64,000 nucleotides of DNA, from the NCBI RefSeq assembly GCF_003046315.1, contig NZ_PZZP01000001.1, positions 434,001 to 498,000 on the forward strand. The letters are read 5' to 3'. Below the pieces are notes generated by a model that worked only from the letters and a program-made list of their open reading frames with translations, did not search any database and had not been told where the DNA came from. Position numbers and translations under genes: made by a program. Shown piece after piece: positions 1-8,475 of this stretch; positions within the stretch are counted from its first letter, which is position 1; each line of letters begins with the position of its first letter. The stretch is from Desmospora activa DSM 45169 (GTDB lineage: Bacteria; Bacillota; Bacilli; Thermoactinomycetales; DSM-45169).

Positions 1-1
1 G

Positions 2-982
2 CAGTGGATCCGACTCTATGACCGGGAACAACGCCGGGAAGTATTGGCGGAGGGAGAGCGGGGCAATGTTTTGCAAATATTTGAAGATAAGCCGCTCCAT
101 TATGATGCATGGGATATCGATCTATTTTACCAACAGAAGATGAAGGAAGTGGTTGAGCTACAATCCATTGAAACAGTAGAAACTGGGCCGCTGCGGGTGG
201 TGATCCGTTTCCGCTGGAAATATGAGGATTCCAGCATCAGCCAGGATGTTATCCTATATGCGAACAGCCGCCGGATTGATTGTCAAACCGATGTCGATTG
301 GCAACAGCGGCGGCAGCTTCTGAAAGTGGCTTTTCCCGTCGGAATTCGGGCGACAGAGGCAACGTACGATGTCCAGTTTGGCAATGTGAAACGGCCAACG
401 CACTGGAATACAAGTTGGGACTATGCCCGTTTTGAAACGGTGGGACACCAGTGGGCCGATCTATCGGAGCGGGGATATGGAGTCAGCCTGCTGAACGATT
501 GCAAATACGGCTACGATATCAAGGGGCATGTGATGCGCTTGACATTGTTAAAGTCGGCTACTTTTCCCGATCCGGAGGCGGACCGGGGAGTGCATTCATT
601 TACGTATGCCCTTTATCCTCATGCAGGAGATTGGTTTGAGGGTGGGACGGTACAGGCAGCCTGGGCACTAAACAGCCCACCGACGGTACGTAAGGGGAGG
701 GTGGAAGGTGGCGAACGCTCCCTTTTCCGCATCTCTTCTCCCCAACTGATGGTGGATGCCGTTAAAACGGCGGAAGACTCCAATCAACTGATTTTACGGG
801 TGCATGAGTATGGTGGTTCCCATGACGAAGTTACTATTACCAGCGATTACCGCCTTGTCTCCTGGCAGGAATGCGATCTAATGGAACGACCAATCGGTGA
901 GCGACAACAGGGGACAGCCATTGACTTCTCCGTTAAACCGTATGAGATCAAGACGTTTTTAATTGAGCTAAAGCGGGATTAA
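2..982 (+). CDS. alpha-mannosidase, C-terminal part (GH38), truncated by window edge
   Basis: The reading frame is open from base 2, so the gene starts upstream and only about 326 C-terminal residues are present. The sequence around residues 20-45 (GNVLQIFEDKP followed by YDAWDID) is the junction typical of the beta-sandwich domain of family GH38 alpha-mannosidases, and motifs such as FGNVKRPTHWNTSWDYARFE and the late GVSLLND fit the same C-terminal domain. These enzymes trim alpha-mannosides in the cytoplasm; the catalytic domain is outside the window, so activity cannot be judged. A strong terminator follows 23 bases after the stop, so this is the last gene of its operon. Confidence 0.9.
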   Translation, partial: QWIRLYDREQRREVLAEGERGNVLQIFEDKPLHYDAWDIDLFYQQKMKEVVELQSIETVETGPLRVVIRFRWKYEDSSISQDVILYANSRRIDCQTDVDWQQRRQLLKVAFPVGIRATEATYDVQFGNVKRPTHWNTSWDYARFETVGHQWADLSERGYGVSLLNDCKYGYDIKGHVMRLTLLKSATFPDPEADRGVHSFTYALYPHAGDWFEGGTVQAAWALNSPPTVRKGRVEGGERSLFRISSPQLMVDAVKTAEDSNQLILRVHEYGGSHDEVTITSDYRLVSWQECDLMERPIGERQQGTAIDFSVKPYEIKTFLIELKRD

Positions 983-1005
983 GCAGGGAAAACAGGGGAA
1001 ACGAG

Positions 1006-1042
1006 AAGCGAACCTCGTCGAGGAGGTTCGCTTTATTTTTTT
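1006..1042 (+). terminator. rho-independent terminator after alpha-mannosidase
   Basis: Perfect 11-bp stem (arms 1006-1016 and 1023-1033, AAGCGAACCTC/GAGGTTCGCTT) with a 6-base loop, followed by a T-rich run. The same arm sequence recurs in the next two gene gaps. Confidence 0.9.
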
Positions 1043-1139
1043 CTATCTGGGAAACTGTAAGATAATATCCTGCGGGGGCATCTATATAAGTGGAAGGCTA
1101 GTCAGATGACAGGTGATAGGAAAGGAGACGAGAAACGTG

Positions 1140-2807
1140 ATGAACCATAAGGGAGGGGGGATGGAACCTTTCCGCGATCATGACTTAGTGGAGAGGGCAC
1201 GGGAAGGGGATTCAGACGCTTTTGCGGAACTGGTTCGGCGGCACCGGGCAAAAGCGCACGGTTGGGCTCAATCGATCACACATGACCCGCACATGGCAGA
1301 GGATATCGTCCAGGATGCATTTATACGTGCTTTTTTGCGTTTTGGAACATTGCTTGAGTCAAACCGGTTTCTACCGTGGTTACGCCGTATTGTCCAAAAT
1401 GAAGCATTGGGCAAAGTGCGGCGCGGTGGGCCTTACCGGAAGGAGCAGCCGTTTTCCAGTTTAAAACCGGTTATGCACGAATCAGAGGTTAATTACGAAG
1501 ACATTGACAGCATTTTAGACTATTTAACGCGATCGCGCGGGCAAGAGGAAGGTTCAAGGTACAACCCACATGAAATACTCGTGCAAAAAGATATTTTAGA
1601 GACAATTCGTCAATTGCTGTCTTGTTTAAGCCGCCGGGAAAGGAGCATTTTTGAAGCTTATTTTTTTGAGCAACTGACACCACAGGAGATTGCTGACTTG
1701 TTATCAACGACAACGGGAAATGTGTACACCTCTTTACACCGTGCAAAACAAAAAGTACAGCGTGAACGCATCCGTATTTTTTTGCAACGCCATATCCACA
1801 TTCGAAAGGGGAAAGGGTTAATGGGACAAAAAGTGTTATCGACTCCAAAATTGTCGGCAAGTTGGACATCGATTGCGGCCGCAATTACAACGGCCATCGG
1901 TTATACGGGTCAGGACGTATCATTATCAGATGTGATGGGATATACGGGGCATGCCTTTCGGTTGAACATTCATAAAGGAGATGTCGATGTAGCAGGTCCG
2001 ACGGCGTATAAATGGAATCCGGTTGTGTCGCGGGGCCTTGCCCACCTTGGCTTTGAAGTAAGCGATGTCGGTGCACAAGCACAGACTTCACCTGAAAAAC
2101 TGACGGAAGCGGTTGATTTGATTCATGATTCGATCGATCGAGGGATACCGGTGGTTACGTGGGATTTGTTTGTTCCTGAGTTTGGGTTAATTTACGGTTA
2201 CGACGATGAAGCGCAAACGTTTGCGGCGGTTGACTTCAAAAATGATGGAAAACTACCTTATGACCAGCTCGGTATGGGAGAGATAAAGGAACTGGCCGTT
2301 TTCGCTCTTGGAAAGTGGAAGCCGGTCGACAAGAAACATGCTTTTTTGCAAGCATTGACGATGGCTGTGGAACATGCATATGGAAAAGAACCGGCTTTGC
2401 GTGGGTTTGTCCAGGGAGTGGCCGCTTATGATACATGGATTGAGGCGTTTGAATCAGGTACCGTTGATCCCTTTGGTAACTCATACAATGTAGCAGTGGC
2501 AGCGGATGCAAGGCGGTTTGCTACACACTTTTTGTTAGAAAGAAGCGCTTGCCCGAAAAGTATTGGGGATAGCAGGATAGTGCAGTTAACGGCTCGAGCG
2601 GCAGTTTGCTATGCACAGGTTTATGAATCATTACAAGCCCTTAACCAGCTGTTTCCTTTTCCAGCAGGCGGCAATCCGAATGAATCGACACAGCGAGCAC
2701 AGGCGATTACCCTGCTCACTCGGGCTAAAGAAGAGGAATTAAAGGGTGTCGCTCTTATGCAAGAAATTGTTGACGCTCTTTCAGCCAGTGATGAAGTCGT
2801 TGATTGA
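1140..2807 (+). CDS. ECF-type RNA polymerase sigma factor fused to a large C-terminal domain
   Basis: A protein of about 555 residues. Residues ~10-75 look like sigma region 2 (AEDIVQDAFIRAF motif, which contacts the -10 element and core polymerase) and residues ~150-215 like region 4 (LSRRERSIFEAYFFEQLTPQEIADLL, a helix-turn-helix for the -35). ECF factors normally end near 180-220 residues; here about 330 more follow. The start of this extension (SWTSIAAAITTAIGYTG) and a later G-x-P-V-V-x-W-D stretch resemble the BtrH_N / C39-like papain fold, but the expected nucleophile Cys is a Ser/Thr, so it may bind rather than cleave. The start is taken at ATG 1140 (AAAGGAG at 1121-1127); GTG 1137 or ATG 1161, which has its own GGGAGG, are alternatives. 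No anti-sigma gene is adjacent. The sigma call is firm; the C-terminal assignment is tentative. Confidence 0.8.
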   Translation: MNHKGGGMEPFRDHDLVERAREGDSDAFAELVRRHRAKAHGWAQSITHDPHMAEDIVQDAFIRAFLRFGTLLESNRFLPWLRRIVQNEALGKVRRGGPYRKEQPFSSLKPVMHESEVNYEDIDSILDYLTRSRGQEEGSRYNPHEILVQKDILETIRQLLSCLSRRERSIFEAYFFEQLTPQEIADLLSTTTGNVYTSLHRAKQKVQRERIRIFLQRHIHIRKGKGLMGQKVLSTPKLSASWTSIAAAITTAIGYTGQDVSLSDVMGYTGHAFRLNIHKGDVDVAGPTAYKWNPVVSRGLAHLGFEVSDVGAQAQTSPEKLTEAVDLIHDSIDRGIPVVTWDLFVPEFGLIYGYDDEAQTFAAVDFKNDGKLPYDQLGMGEIKELAVFALGKWKPVDKKHAFLQALTMAVEHAYGKEPALRGFVQGVAAYDTWIEAFESGTVDPFGNSYNVAVAADARRFATHFLLERSACPKSIGDSRIVQLTARAAVCYAQVYESLQALNQLFPFPAGGNPNESTQRAQAITLLTRAKEEELKGVALMQEIVDALSASDEVVD

Positions 2808-2859
2808 GATCTTGTATATCGTAAGCGTGTAGAGTCGATTGCTTGTGTTTTATAAACAA

Positions 2860-2890
2860 AAGTGAACCTCGTTGTGAGGTTCGCTTTTTT
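2860..2890. terminator. bidirectional terminator between convergent genes
   Basis: Arms 2860-2870 and 2876-2886 pair (one G-U) around a GTTGT loop with T-rich sequence on both sides. It separates the sigma gene from the convergent RDD gene and could stop both. Confidence 0.85.
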
Positions 2891-2900
2891 GAATCTTGGC

Positions 2901-3476
2901 CTACTTTACAACAACAGCAGTTCCGGCAATCCAGTCATAGATTGATCTTTTGCTTCTGCTAAGGAGAGGGGTTAGCATATATAGGGACACGGCAATATAA
3001 ACGAAGCTCATGACAGTGTAGAGAAAGGGAAGGGGGTAAGAGGATGGATGAACGAAGTATTCGGGGGGAAGGGCCAATCGCCAAATTACAAAATGCGCCA
3101 TTTCCCAGGGGGTGAATTTAACTACCGACCGTAAAAGCGATCTTCCTAGTCGCGGACGATCTCCATTTTGATCAGTCACCTGAATTCCCATTTTTCTTTT
3201 TCCCCAAGTCCCTTGCCAATTTGAGCTTTCACATATGGCAAAGTAAAGTGTAACCGGCAGGGTAATAAGGAAAAAGCCGGTGATTTCAGCGGATAACGGG
3301 GAAGTCGTAAATAGGGGAGTCAAAACCGGCTGTAATAAAGAAGATACCAGTCCTAACAAAATGCCGTAGGCGACTATGATGAGATAGTCTAACAGGAAGG
3401 CATACATGCGTAATTTTAATGAAGCATAGCGGGTGGATTGATATGATTCGTATGATTCCGTTAGATTAGGCTTCAC
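2901..3476 (-). CDS. RDD family integral membrane protein
   Basis: A 191-residue protein with three or more hydrophobic segments (about residues 28-50, 65-85 and 155-175). The first helix carries the Arg/Asp pattern of the RDD family (LRMYAFLLDYLI), and GTWGKRKMGIQVTDQNGDRP is the conserved cytoplasmic loop after helix 2. RDD proteins are small membrane proteins of mostly unknown role; some are linked to Na+/H+ exchange. The start is GTG 3476 behind a GAGGGAAA site. It appears monocistronic, with stem-loops on both sides. Confidence 0.85.
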   Translation of the reverse strand: MKPNLTESYESYQSTRYASLKLRMYAFLLDYLIIVAYGILLGLVSSLLQPVLTPLFTTSPLSAEITGFFLITLPVTLYFAICESSNWQGTWGKRKMGIQVTDQNGDRPRLGRSLLRSVVKFTPWEMAHFVIWRLALPPEYFVHPSSYPLPFLYTVMSFVYIAVSLYMLTPLLSRSKRSIYDWIAGTAVVVK

Positions 3477-3574
3477 GATTTGGTTTCCCTCACTTACATA
3501 TTGATTTAACTATATTCTACGAATGTAAAAAGAACCCCTTTCACTGCGCATGAAGGAAAATTACCCCCATGAGG

Positions 3575-3608
3575 AAGCGAACCTCACATCAAAGGAGGTT
3601 CGCTTTAT
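3575..3608. terminator. stem-loop at the 3' end of the OFA transporter gene
   Basis: Arms 3575-3585 and 3595-3605 repeat exactly the AAGCGAACCTC/GAGGTTCGCTT stem of the terminator at 1006, with a 9-base loop. The T-tract is poor on both strands, so efficiency is uncertain. It lies just past the minus-strand transporter stop. Confidence 0.65.
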
Positions 3609-3612
3609 TATT

Positions 3613-4860
3613 TCAGCCCTTAGCGGAGATAGACGGAGGGATCTGTTTTTCTTTAACAGGTGGCCGGATCAACAGTGGAAGGAGAGAAGCAGCTACCAGC
3701 ACAAGGGCAATCGTATATAAGGCGGGGGTGTAGGTTTCAGTTAGCTCGCGGATGCGGGCGATCATCAATGGGCTGGGGATGGCGGCGAGGCCCCAGGCGA
3801 GAAGCATCCATCCGTAGATGCCGCCGACGTTTTTGGTACCGAAGGTATCGGCGCAAAACGAGGGCATGGTGCCAAAGCCACCACCGTAACAGAGAGCGAT
3901 CATTGCAGTAGCGGTTACAAACAAAAGGATGCCGTTGAGATGGGGCAAGAGGAAAAAGAGTGGCGCTTGTATTAGGAACATGGTGACAAAAACCTGACGT
4001 CGACCGATCCAATCAGAGATAGCAGCCCAGAAAATACGTCCAACGGCGTTAAAGAGAGAGATGGTTCCAACCACAACAGCGGCGGATTGCACCGGGTCCA
4101 ATCCGATAATCTCCTGCCCCATCGGCGATGCTTGGGAGATGATCATAATCCCGGCAGAGACGTTTAAAAACAGCATGGCGAACATCATCCAAAATTGGCG
4201 TGTTTTTAGCGCTTCCTTTACCGTAAAGTCACGATTGGCCCGGGTAGATTGCTCCTGGTGGGAGGGTTGCCACCCCGGAGGAGACCATCCGGTGGGTGGA
4301 TTGCGATAGAACTGGGCAGCGCCGGTCACCATTACCAGGTAGGCTACACCCAGCAAGGTGAATGTTTGTGTTAGACCCCAAATCTCGATGAGGCGGGCGG
4401 CCACTGGGCTCATTAGCAACGCTCCTGCGCCGTAACCGAATACCGCCAAGCCGGTGATGAGGCCGCGCTTATCGGGAAACCATTTGACCAGCACAGCGAC
4501 GGGCACGATATAACCCATCCCCATCGCCACTCCCCCGATCACTCCATAGGAGAGATACAGCAATGGTAAAGAGTCAGCCACAGCGGTCAAGAGATAACTG
4601 AGTCCGTAAAAGATACCGGCAATGGTGGCGACCAACCGTGGACCTTTGCGATCTTGCAGCAATCCGCCCACAATCGTGCCCAAACCGAGAAAGAATATGG
4701 CCAGGGTGAAGGCGAGGGAAACCTCCGATCGCGTCCAGCCGTATTGGTTCATCAGAGGATTAACAAAGACGCTCCATCCATAAACCGCCCCCAGGGCGAG
4801 TTGCATCACAATCGCCGCTGCAACAATACGCCAGCGATCAGTCTTTTTTACTTGTTCCAC
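3613..4860 (-). CDS. OFA family (oxalate/formate antiporter-like) MFS transporter
   Basis: A 415-residue protein with 12 predicted membrane segments. The N-terminus (LGAVYGWSVFVNPL) and the segment GMGYIVPVAVLVKWFPDKRG are hallmarks of the OFA subgroup of the major facilitator superfamily, whose members exchange oxalate/formate or carry other monocarboxylates across the cytoplasmic membrane. The start is GTG 4860 with AGGGA five to six bases upstream. The next gene on the same strand is a formate-dehydrogenase-like enzyme, so a monocarboxylate such as formate is a reasonable but unproven substrate. Confidence 0.85.
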   Translation of the reverse strand: MEQVKKTDRWRIVAAAIVMQLALGAVYGWSVFVNPLMNQYGWTRSEVSLAFTLAIFFLGLGTIVGGLLQDRKGPRLVATIAGIFYGLSYLLTAVADSLPLLYLSYGVIGGVAMGMGYIVPVAVLVKWFPDKRGLITGLAVFGYGAGALLMSPVAARLIEIWGLTQTFTLLGVAYLVMVTGAAQFYRNPPTGWSPPGWQPSHQEQSTRANRDFTVKEALKTRQFWMMFAMLFLNVSAGIMIISQASPMGQEIIGLDPVQSAAVVVGTISLFNAVGRIFWAAISDWIGRRQVFVTMFLIQAPLFFLLPHLNGILLFVTATAMIALCYGGGFGTMPSFCADTFGTKNVGGIYGWMLLAWGLAAIPSPLMIARIRELTETYTPALYTIALVLVAASLLPLLIRPPVKEKQIPPSISAKG

Positions 4861-5162
4861 GCGATTCCCTGGTCAGAATCCGGTGGCACGGATGAGTATT
4901 TACGATTAAAGGGAGGGGAGTATCTGCAAAAGGGGTGCTACATCGATTTTATGATCTTGCTGAATATAAAAAGGCGTCATCGATCTTTCATTCTTTCAGA
5001 GACGAGTACAAAGTTGTGAAGAGATTATTACCAGTCGGAGTGTTCGATTGATATCCAGATATAGTAATTGCCGTGTTGCGATCACTGCACAATCGTCGTC
5101 ACCGGATCTACCAGGATTGCCCCCCCTTCGAATTTGTTAATTTCAGCCAACGGATGATCGGT
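4861..5162. other. 302-base gap upstream of the OFA gene
   Basis: No convincing gene is visible. On the minus strand it must hold the promoter of the OFA transporter and the 3' end of the molybdopterin oxidoreductase transcript, but I see neither a clear -35/-10 pair nor a strong terminator. Confidence 0.5.
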
Positions 5163-7454
5163 TTAGTTCTCCTTGGTGGCTGCGGCGGGAAAATGATCCA
5201 GCGATGAATCAGTTGTTTTGTTTAGCGGCACAATGCTGACGATGGCATTGTAATCTGGTTCGCCGCTTTCACTGTCAAAATGGCCATAGGGGATCAAGGG
5301 GTTGCCTTCTGGCCAATGTACTTGTAGGTTGCCGGGCTGAATACGGGTGATTTTGGCTCGTCCCCGAAATTCGCCTGTGTCCGAACGGAGCAACAGCGGA
5401 TCTCCTTCCTCGATCCCAAGGGCGCTCGCATCATGGGGGGAGATAAACACGTCGTCCCGATCCGATCCGGTCAGATTATCGTGATTTCCCCACACAATGC
5501 TGTTAAACTGCTTTCCGCGGCGGGTACTGACGTGATAACGACCAGGGGGAAGCGCTTCCTGCGGTAGGTTGGCGGGAAAGAAGCGGGCATGGCCGTCAGG
5601 GGTGTTAAAGCGGTAATCATCGCATAGACGCGGACCGCCCCATTGAAAGCTGTCTCCCTTTTCCCGCAACTGTTGGATGCCGTCGTAGAGGGGAACGATG
5701 CGGGCGATATCTGCTCGGATCTGGTGGGGGCCGTCATAATGGAGCAAATGGGCGGATTCCGGTTTTACCTTTTTGGCGAGTTCCACTGGGATTTGCCACT
5801 CCGGTCGGGCTTCACCGATACGGGGTCCAGGGATTTCCGGGCTGTAGATCACACGCCGTTCCGTCGATGTTTCCGTGATGCCACCAGGTGTTTCATAACG
5901 GGTTGCCGCCGGCAGGAGAATTACGATTCCGTCTTCATCTTCCGGCTCCACCAACATCTGCGGGCTAACGACAATATCCTGGTGAATGCGGACAGGGATG
6001 CGGGTAAGAGCCGTCTCTACATAGGAGGGATCGGGAAGGGTTTCAAGGAAATTTCCACCGATGAAAAACATGACATCGATCTTGCCGTTGTGTGCGGCTT
6101 GAATCATGGCGGTCGCTTTCCAGCCCGGCTTTGGGGGTAACGGGAATCCCCAATCTTTTTCAATTTCCTGAGCGGTATCGGGATTGACCGGTCGTCCCAT
6201 TCCGTAATGAGTGGGGACCGCTCCCATTTCAGCACCGCCTTGTACGCCGGAGTGGCCCCGAATCGGATTGAGGCCGGATTTCGGTTTTCCGATCCGTCCC
6301 AATGCCAGCGCCAGATTGGTGATGGCCTGCACATTGTCGGTGCCGTGTCGATGCTGGGTCACACCCATACTCCACACGGTAATCGAGGAATTGGCATCGG
6401 CGTACAGGTCGCCGAAGCGGCGCATCTCCTCCCGGGACGTTCCTGCTGATTGCTCCAGCTGCTCCCAACTGAGGGAGAGCAGATGTTGTCGTACAGATTC
6501 AAACCCGATGGTGTGTTGCCGAATAAAATCATCATCCGCCTTATTTGTCTCCAGCAGATGTTTTAATACCCCATTGAAAAAAGCGGCATCCCCTCCAGTA
6601 CCGATTGGGAAGAAGTCGTCCGTCAATTTGGTGCCAAAAACAGCGCTTTCCGCAACGGAAGGTACCCAATAACGATCCAGCCCCTCTTCTTGGTAGGGGT
6701 TGACCACTACCACCCGTGTACCCGCTTTTTTGGCATAGTAGATATACTTGGTGGCGACCGGCTGATTATTGGCCAGATTGGACCCTACTAGAATCAAGAG
6801 ATCGGTGCCGATCCAGTCGGTGTAGGAGATGGTGGTCGCTCCAAAGCCGATCGATCGTTGCAGGGCGATGGTGCTGGGGGCATGGCAAATTCGGGCGGCG
6901 TTGTCAATATGGTTGGTTCCGAGAAAGCGAGCCGCTTTGTTGGCGGTGAAGTACGCTTCATTGCCAAGGCCGCGGGAGGTAAGATAAAAGGCGAGATGCT
7001 GTGGGTCGGTATGGCGGATTCGTTCCGCTGCCAGCGACAGCGCCTCCTCCCAAGATATACGGGAGAATCCTTTCTCCCCTTTTCTCCGCATCATCGGATA
7101 AGGTAAGCGCCCCATTTCCCGTAGTTCCTTGCTACTTTTCTGCTGTAAGTCGGTAACATCGGACAGGGCGGACACATCTAACGCCGGCATGGTGTTCATA
7201 CGGAGAAGATTTAACCGTACCATGCATAAATGGGTGCCCCCCATCGTCCAATCCTTCATCCCTGTCGTTCCCAATGCACAACCGTCGCAACATCCGTCGT
7301 TCAGAATGCGCCACGCGTATCCCAATTGATCCCGGTTATCCCAGGCGACGCGCATCATATCCCGAAAGTGATGCGGTTTCACCTGACCCAGGCCGGTTGG
7401 GACCACACTAGCCCAACTTTTTGGATTCCACCTGCGTCGCAACTGCTTTTCCAT
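5163..7454 (-). CDS. FdhF/YdeP family molybdopterin oxidoreductase (formate dehydrogenase alpha-like)
   Basis: A 763-residue cytoplasmic enzyme. The N-terminal block DGCCDGCALGTTGMKDWT is typical of the FdhF/YdeP group, and its Cys residues plus a later Cys (GGTHLC) could hold one [4Fe-4S] cluster. The central part (ISWEEAL; ICHAPSTIAL; GRIGKPKSGLNPIRGHSGVQGGAEMG) is the molybdopterin-binding core, and the C-terminus (YHVSTRRGKQFNSIVWG; NLTGSDRDDVFISPHDA) is the dinucleotide-binding domain. Members are called formate dehydrogenase-like but the substrate is rarely proven. ATG 7454 has GGGAGGAA eight bases upstream. A cre-like box lies about 100 bases upstream, suggesting catabolite control. 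No fdhD is visible nearby. Confidence 0.88.
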   Translation of the reverse strand: MEKQLRRRWNPKSWASVVPTGLGQVKPHHFRDMMRVAWDNRDQLGYAWRILNDGCCDGCALGTTGMKDWTMGGTHLCMVRLNLLRMNTMPALDVSALSDVTDLQQKSSKELREMGRLPYPMMRRKGEKGFSRISWEEALSLAAERIRHTDPQHLAFYLTSRGLGNEAYFTANKAARFLGTNHIDNAARICHAPSTIALQRSIGFGATTISYTDWIGTDLLILVGSNLANNQPVATKYIYYAKKAGTRVVVVNPYQEEGLDRYWVPSVAESAVFGTKLTDDFFPIGTGGDAAFFNGVLKHLLETNKADDDFIRQHTIGFESVRQHLLSLSWEQLEQSAGTSREEMRRFGDLYADANSSITVWSMGVTQHRHGTDNVQAITNLALALGRIGKPKSGLNPIRGHSGVQGGAEMGAVPTHYGMGRPVNPDTAQEIEKDWGFPLPPKPGWKATAMIQAAHNGKIDVMFFIGGNFLETLPDPSYVETALTRIPVRIHQDIVVSPQMLVEPEDEDGIVILLPAATRYETPGGITETSTERRVIYSPEIPGPRIGEARPEWQIPVELAKKVKPESAHLLHYDGPHQIRADIARIVPLYDGIQQLREKGDSFQWGGPRLCDDYRFNTPDGHARFFPANLPQEALPPGRYHVSTRRGKQFNSIVWGNHDNLTGSDRDDVFISPHDASALGIEEGDPLLLRSDTGEFRGRAKITRIQPGNLQVHWPEGNPLIPYGHFDSESGEPDYNAIVSIVPLNKTTDSSLDHFPAAATKEN

Positions 7455-7555
7455 GAAACGTTCCTCCCATCTTGCCTGCCAGCAAAGAGTGATTTGCGGA
7501 GATTAGTGATAAAGTTAGGAAAGTGTTTATTTAAAAGGAGTGCCGAGGTTGTGGT

Positions 7556-7569
7556 GGAAAGCGTTTTCA
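7556..7569 (-). promoter_or_regulatory. cre-like catabolite control box
   Basis: The minus-strand sequence TGAAAACGCTTTCC matches the Bacillus cre consensus TGAAARCGYTTWCN at every position. It lies about 100 bases upstream of the oxidoreductase start and downstream of the putative -10, a place where CcpA binding would repress. Confidence 0.7.
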
Positions 7570-7719
7570 AAACGGCGATCAAACGTGATCGTTCCGCAAA
7601 TGTTCTCTCATTATTGTAGCATAATACGGATGATTAAGAATAATGAAGGAAAACGAATGAATAACAGAAAGGTAAAATGAAATTCATATGTAGGACCCTG
7701 TTCATTCGAAACGAGCCGT

Positions 7720-7747
7720 TAAAAAAAGAAGGCCGGCTTAGCCGACC
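7720..7747 (-). terminator. terminator of the cyclophilin gene
   Basis: On the minus strand a GGTCGGC/GCCGGCC stem with a tiny TAA loop (7731-7747) is followed by TTCTTTTTTT. It ends transcription about 80 bases past the cyclophilin stop. Confidence 0.85.
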
Positions 7748-7825
7748 GACCGAGTCTCGATTGGTATCCCCCTATGAGGATGGGGTTTACCCAAGAATCT
7801 CCTATGTGTTTGGTATGGGGAGATG

Positions 7826-8266
7826 TCAATCTTCCCAAACTTTAACCGAGGTCATACGATCCCCGTTCTTCATGTTTTTGGCGGTTTCCAGTCCTGATGT
7901 TACCCGGCCGAACACGGTATGAACCCCGTCCAGATGGGGTTGGGCTTCATGTACGATAAAGAATTGACTAGAACCCGTATCTTTACCAGCATGCGCCATC
8001 GATAATACACCGGGTTCATGCTTGTGTGGATTGTCTGCCGTTTCGCAAGGGATGGTGTATCCTGCCCCACCGGTACCGTTGCCGATAGGACAACCTCCCT
8101 GGCTGACAAACCCTGGAATCACCCGATGAAAGGTTAAACCGTCGTAAAAACCTTCGTCGGCCAATTTGCAGAAATTGGCAACCGTTCCGGGAGCGGCTTC
8201 GGGAAAAAACTCTAGCTCGATCGTTTCTCCGTTTTCCATTTCTATGCGTCCTTTGATAGCCATCAT
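7826..8266 (-). CDS. ppiB: peptidyl-prolyl cis-trans isomerase, cyclophilin type
   Basis: A 146-residue single-domain cyclophilin without signal peptide, hence cytoplasmic. The signature [13 protein letters not shown] (with catalytic Arg), the motif GVLSMAHAG and GSQFFI are all present, so the active site looks complete. It speeds proline isomerisation during protein folding. The start is ATG 8266 or the adjacent ATG 8263, behind GGGAGGAAA. It has its own terminator and appears monocistronic. Confidence 0.95.
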   Translation of the reverse strand: MMAIKGRIEMENGETIELEFFPEAAPGTVANFCKLADEGFYDGLTFHRVIPGFVSQGGCPIGNGTGGAGYTIPCETADNPHKHEPGVLSMAHAGKDTGSSQFFIVHEAQPHLDGVHTVFGRVTSGLETAKNMKNGDRMTSVKVWED

Positions 8267-8361
8267 TTGTTTCCTCCCTTCGATTGGACTGTACTATTGT
8301 AACATAGGATTGCATCGACGTCGGCTCATTTGGTGTTCATGTCTTGGTCGATTCGGGAACT

Positions 8362-8434
8362 TTTAGGAAGGGATGGATTTCCAAATGAACGACTCTGCCA
8401 CGCATGGAGTGAAGATGGACATCCACTCCTGACG
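8362..8434 (+). repeat. divergent copy of an intergenic hairpin repeat
   Basis: The segment contains GGAAGGGATGGATTTCC, then CGACTCTGCCACGC and GCATGGAGTGAAG, then an inverted GGACATCCACTCC. The same landmarks in the same order occur at 17897-18041 and 21892-22069. This copy is shorter and has lost the outer ends. Confidence 0.6.
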
Positions 8435-8475
8435 CGTTCGATCATAATAGCAAAAGCTACTTTTGGAATAGGGGA

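Larger units (their letters stand above)
7455..7825. other. gap with promoter region of the molybdopterin oxidoreductase and cyclophilin terminator
   Basis: No gene is visible. On the minus strand a TACAAT -10-like box (7612-7617, complement of ATTGTA) with a poor -35 is the best promoter candidate for the oxidoreductase. The cre-like box and the cyclophilin terminator are listed separately. Confidence 0.45.

Noticed and set aside
4654-5019. 121-codon plus-strand frame across the OFA gene start
   Set aside because: Mostly antisense to the transporter, no ribosome site, no recognisable protein features.
5471-7619. Several 75-165-codon frames on either strand inside the molybdopterin oxidoreductase
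   Set aside because: They shadow a well-supported gene and follow from its base composition.
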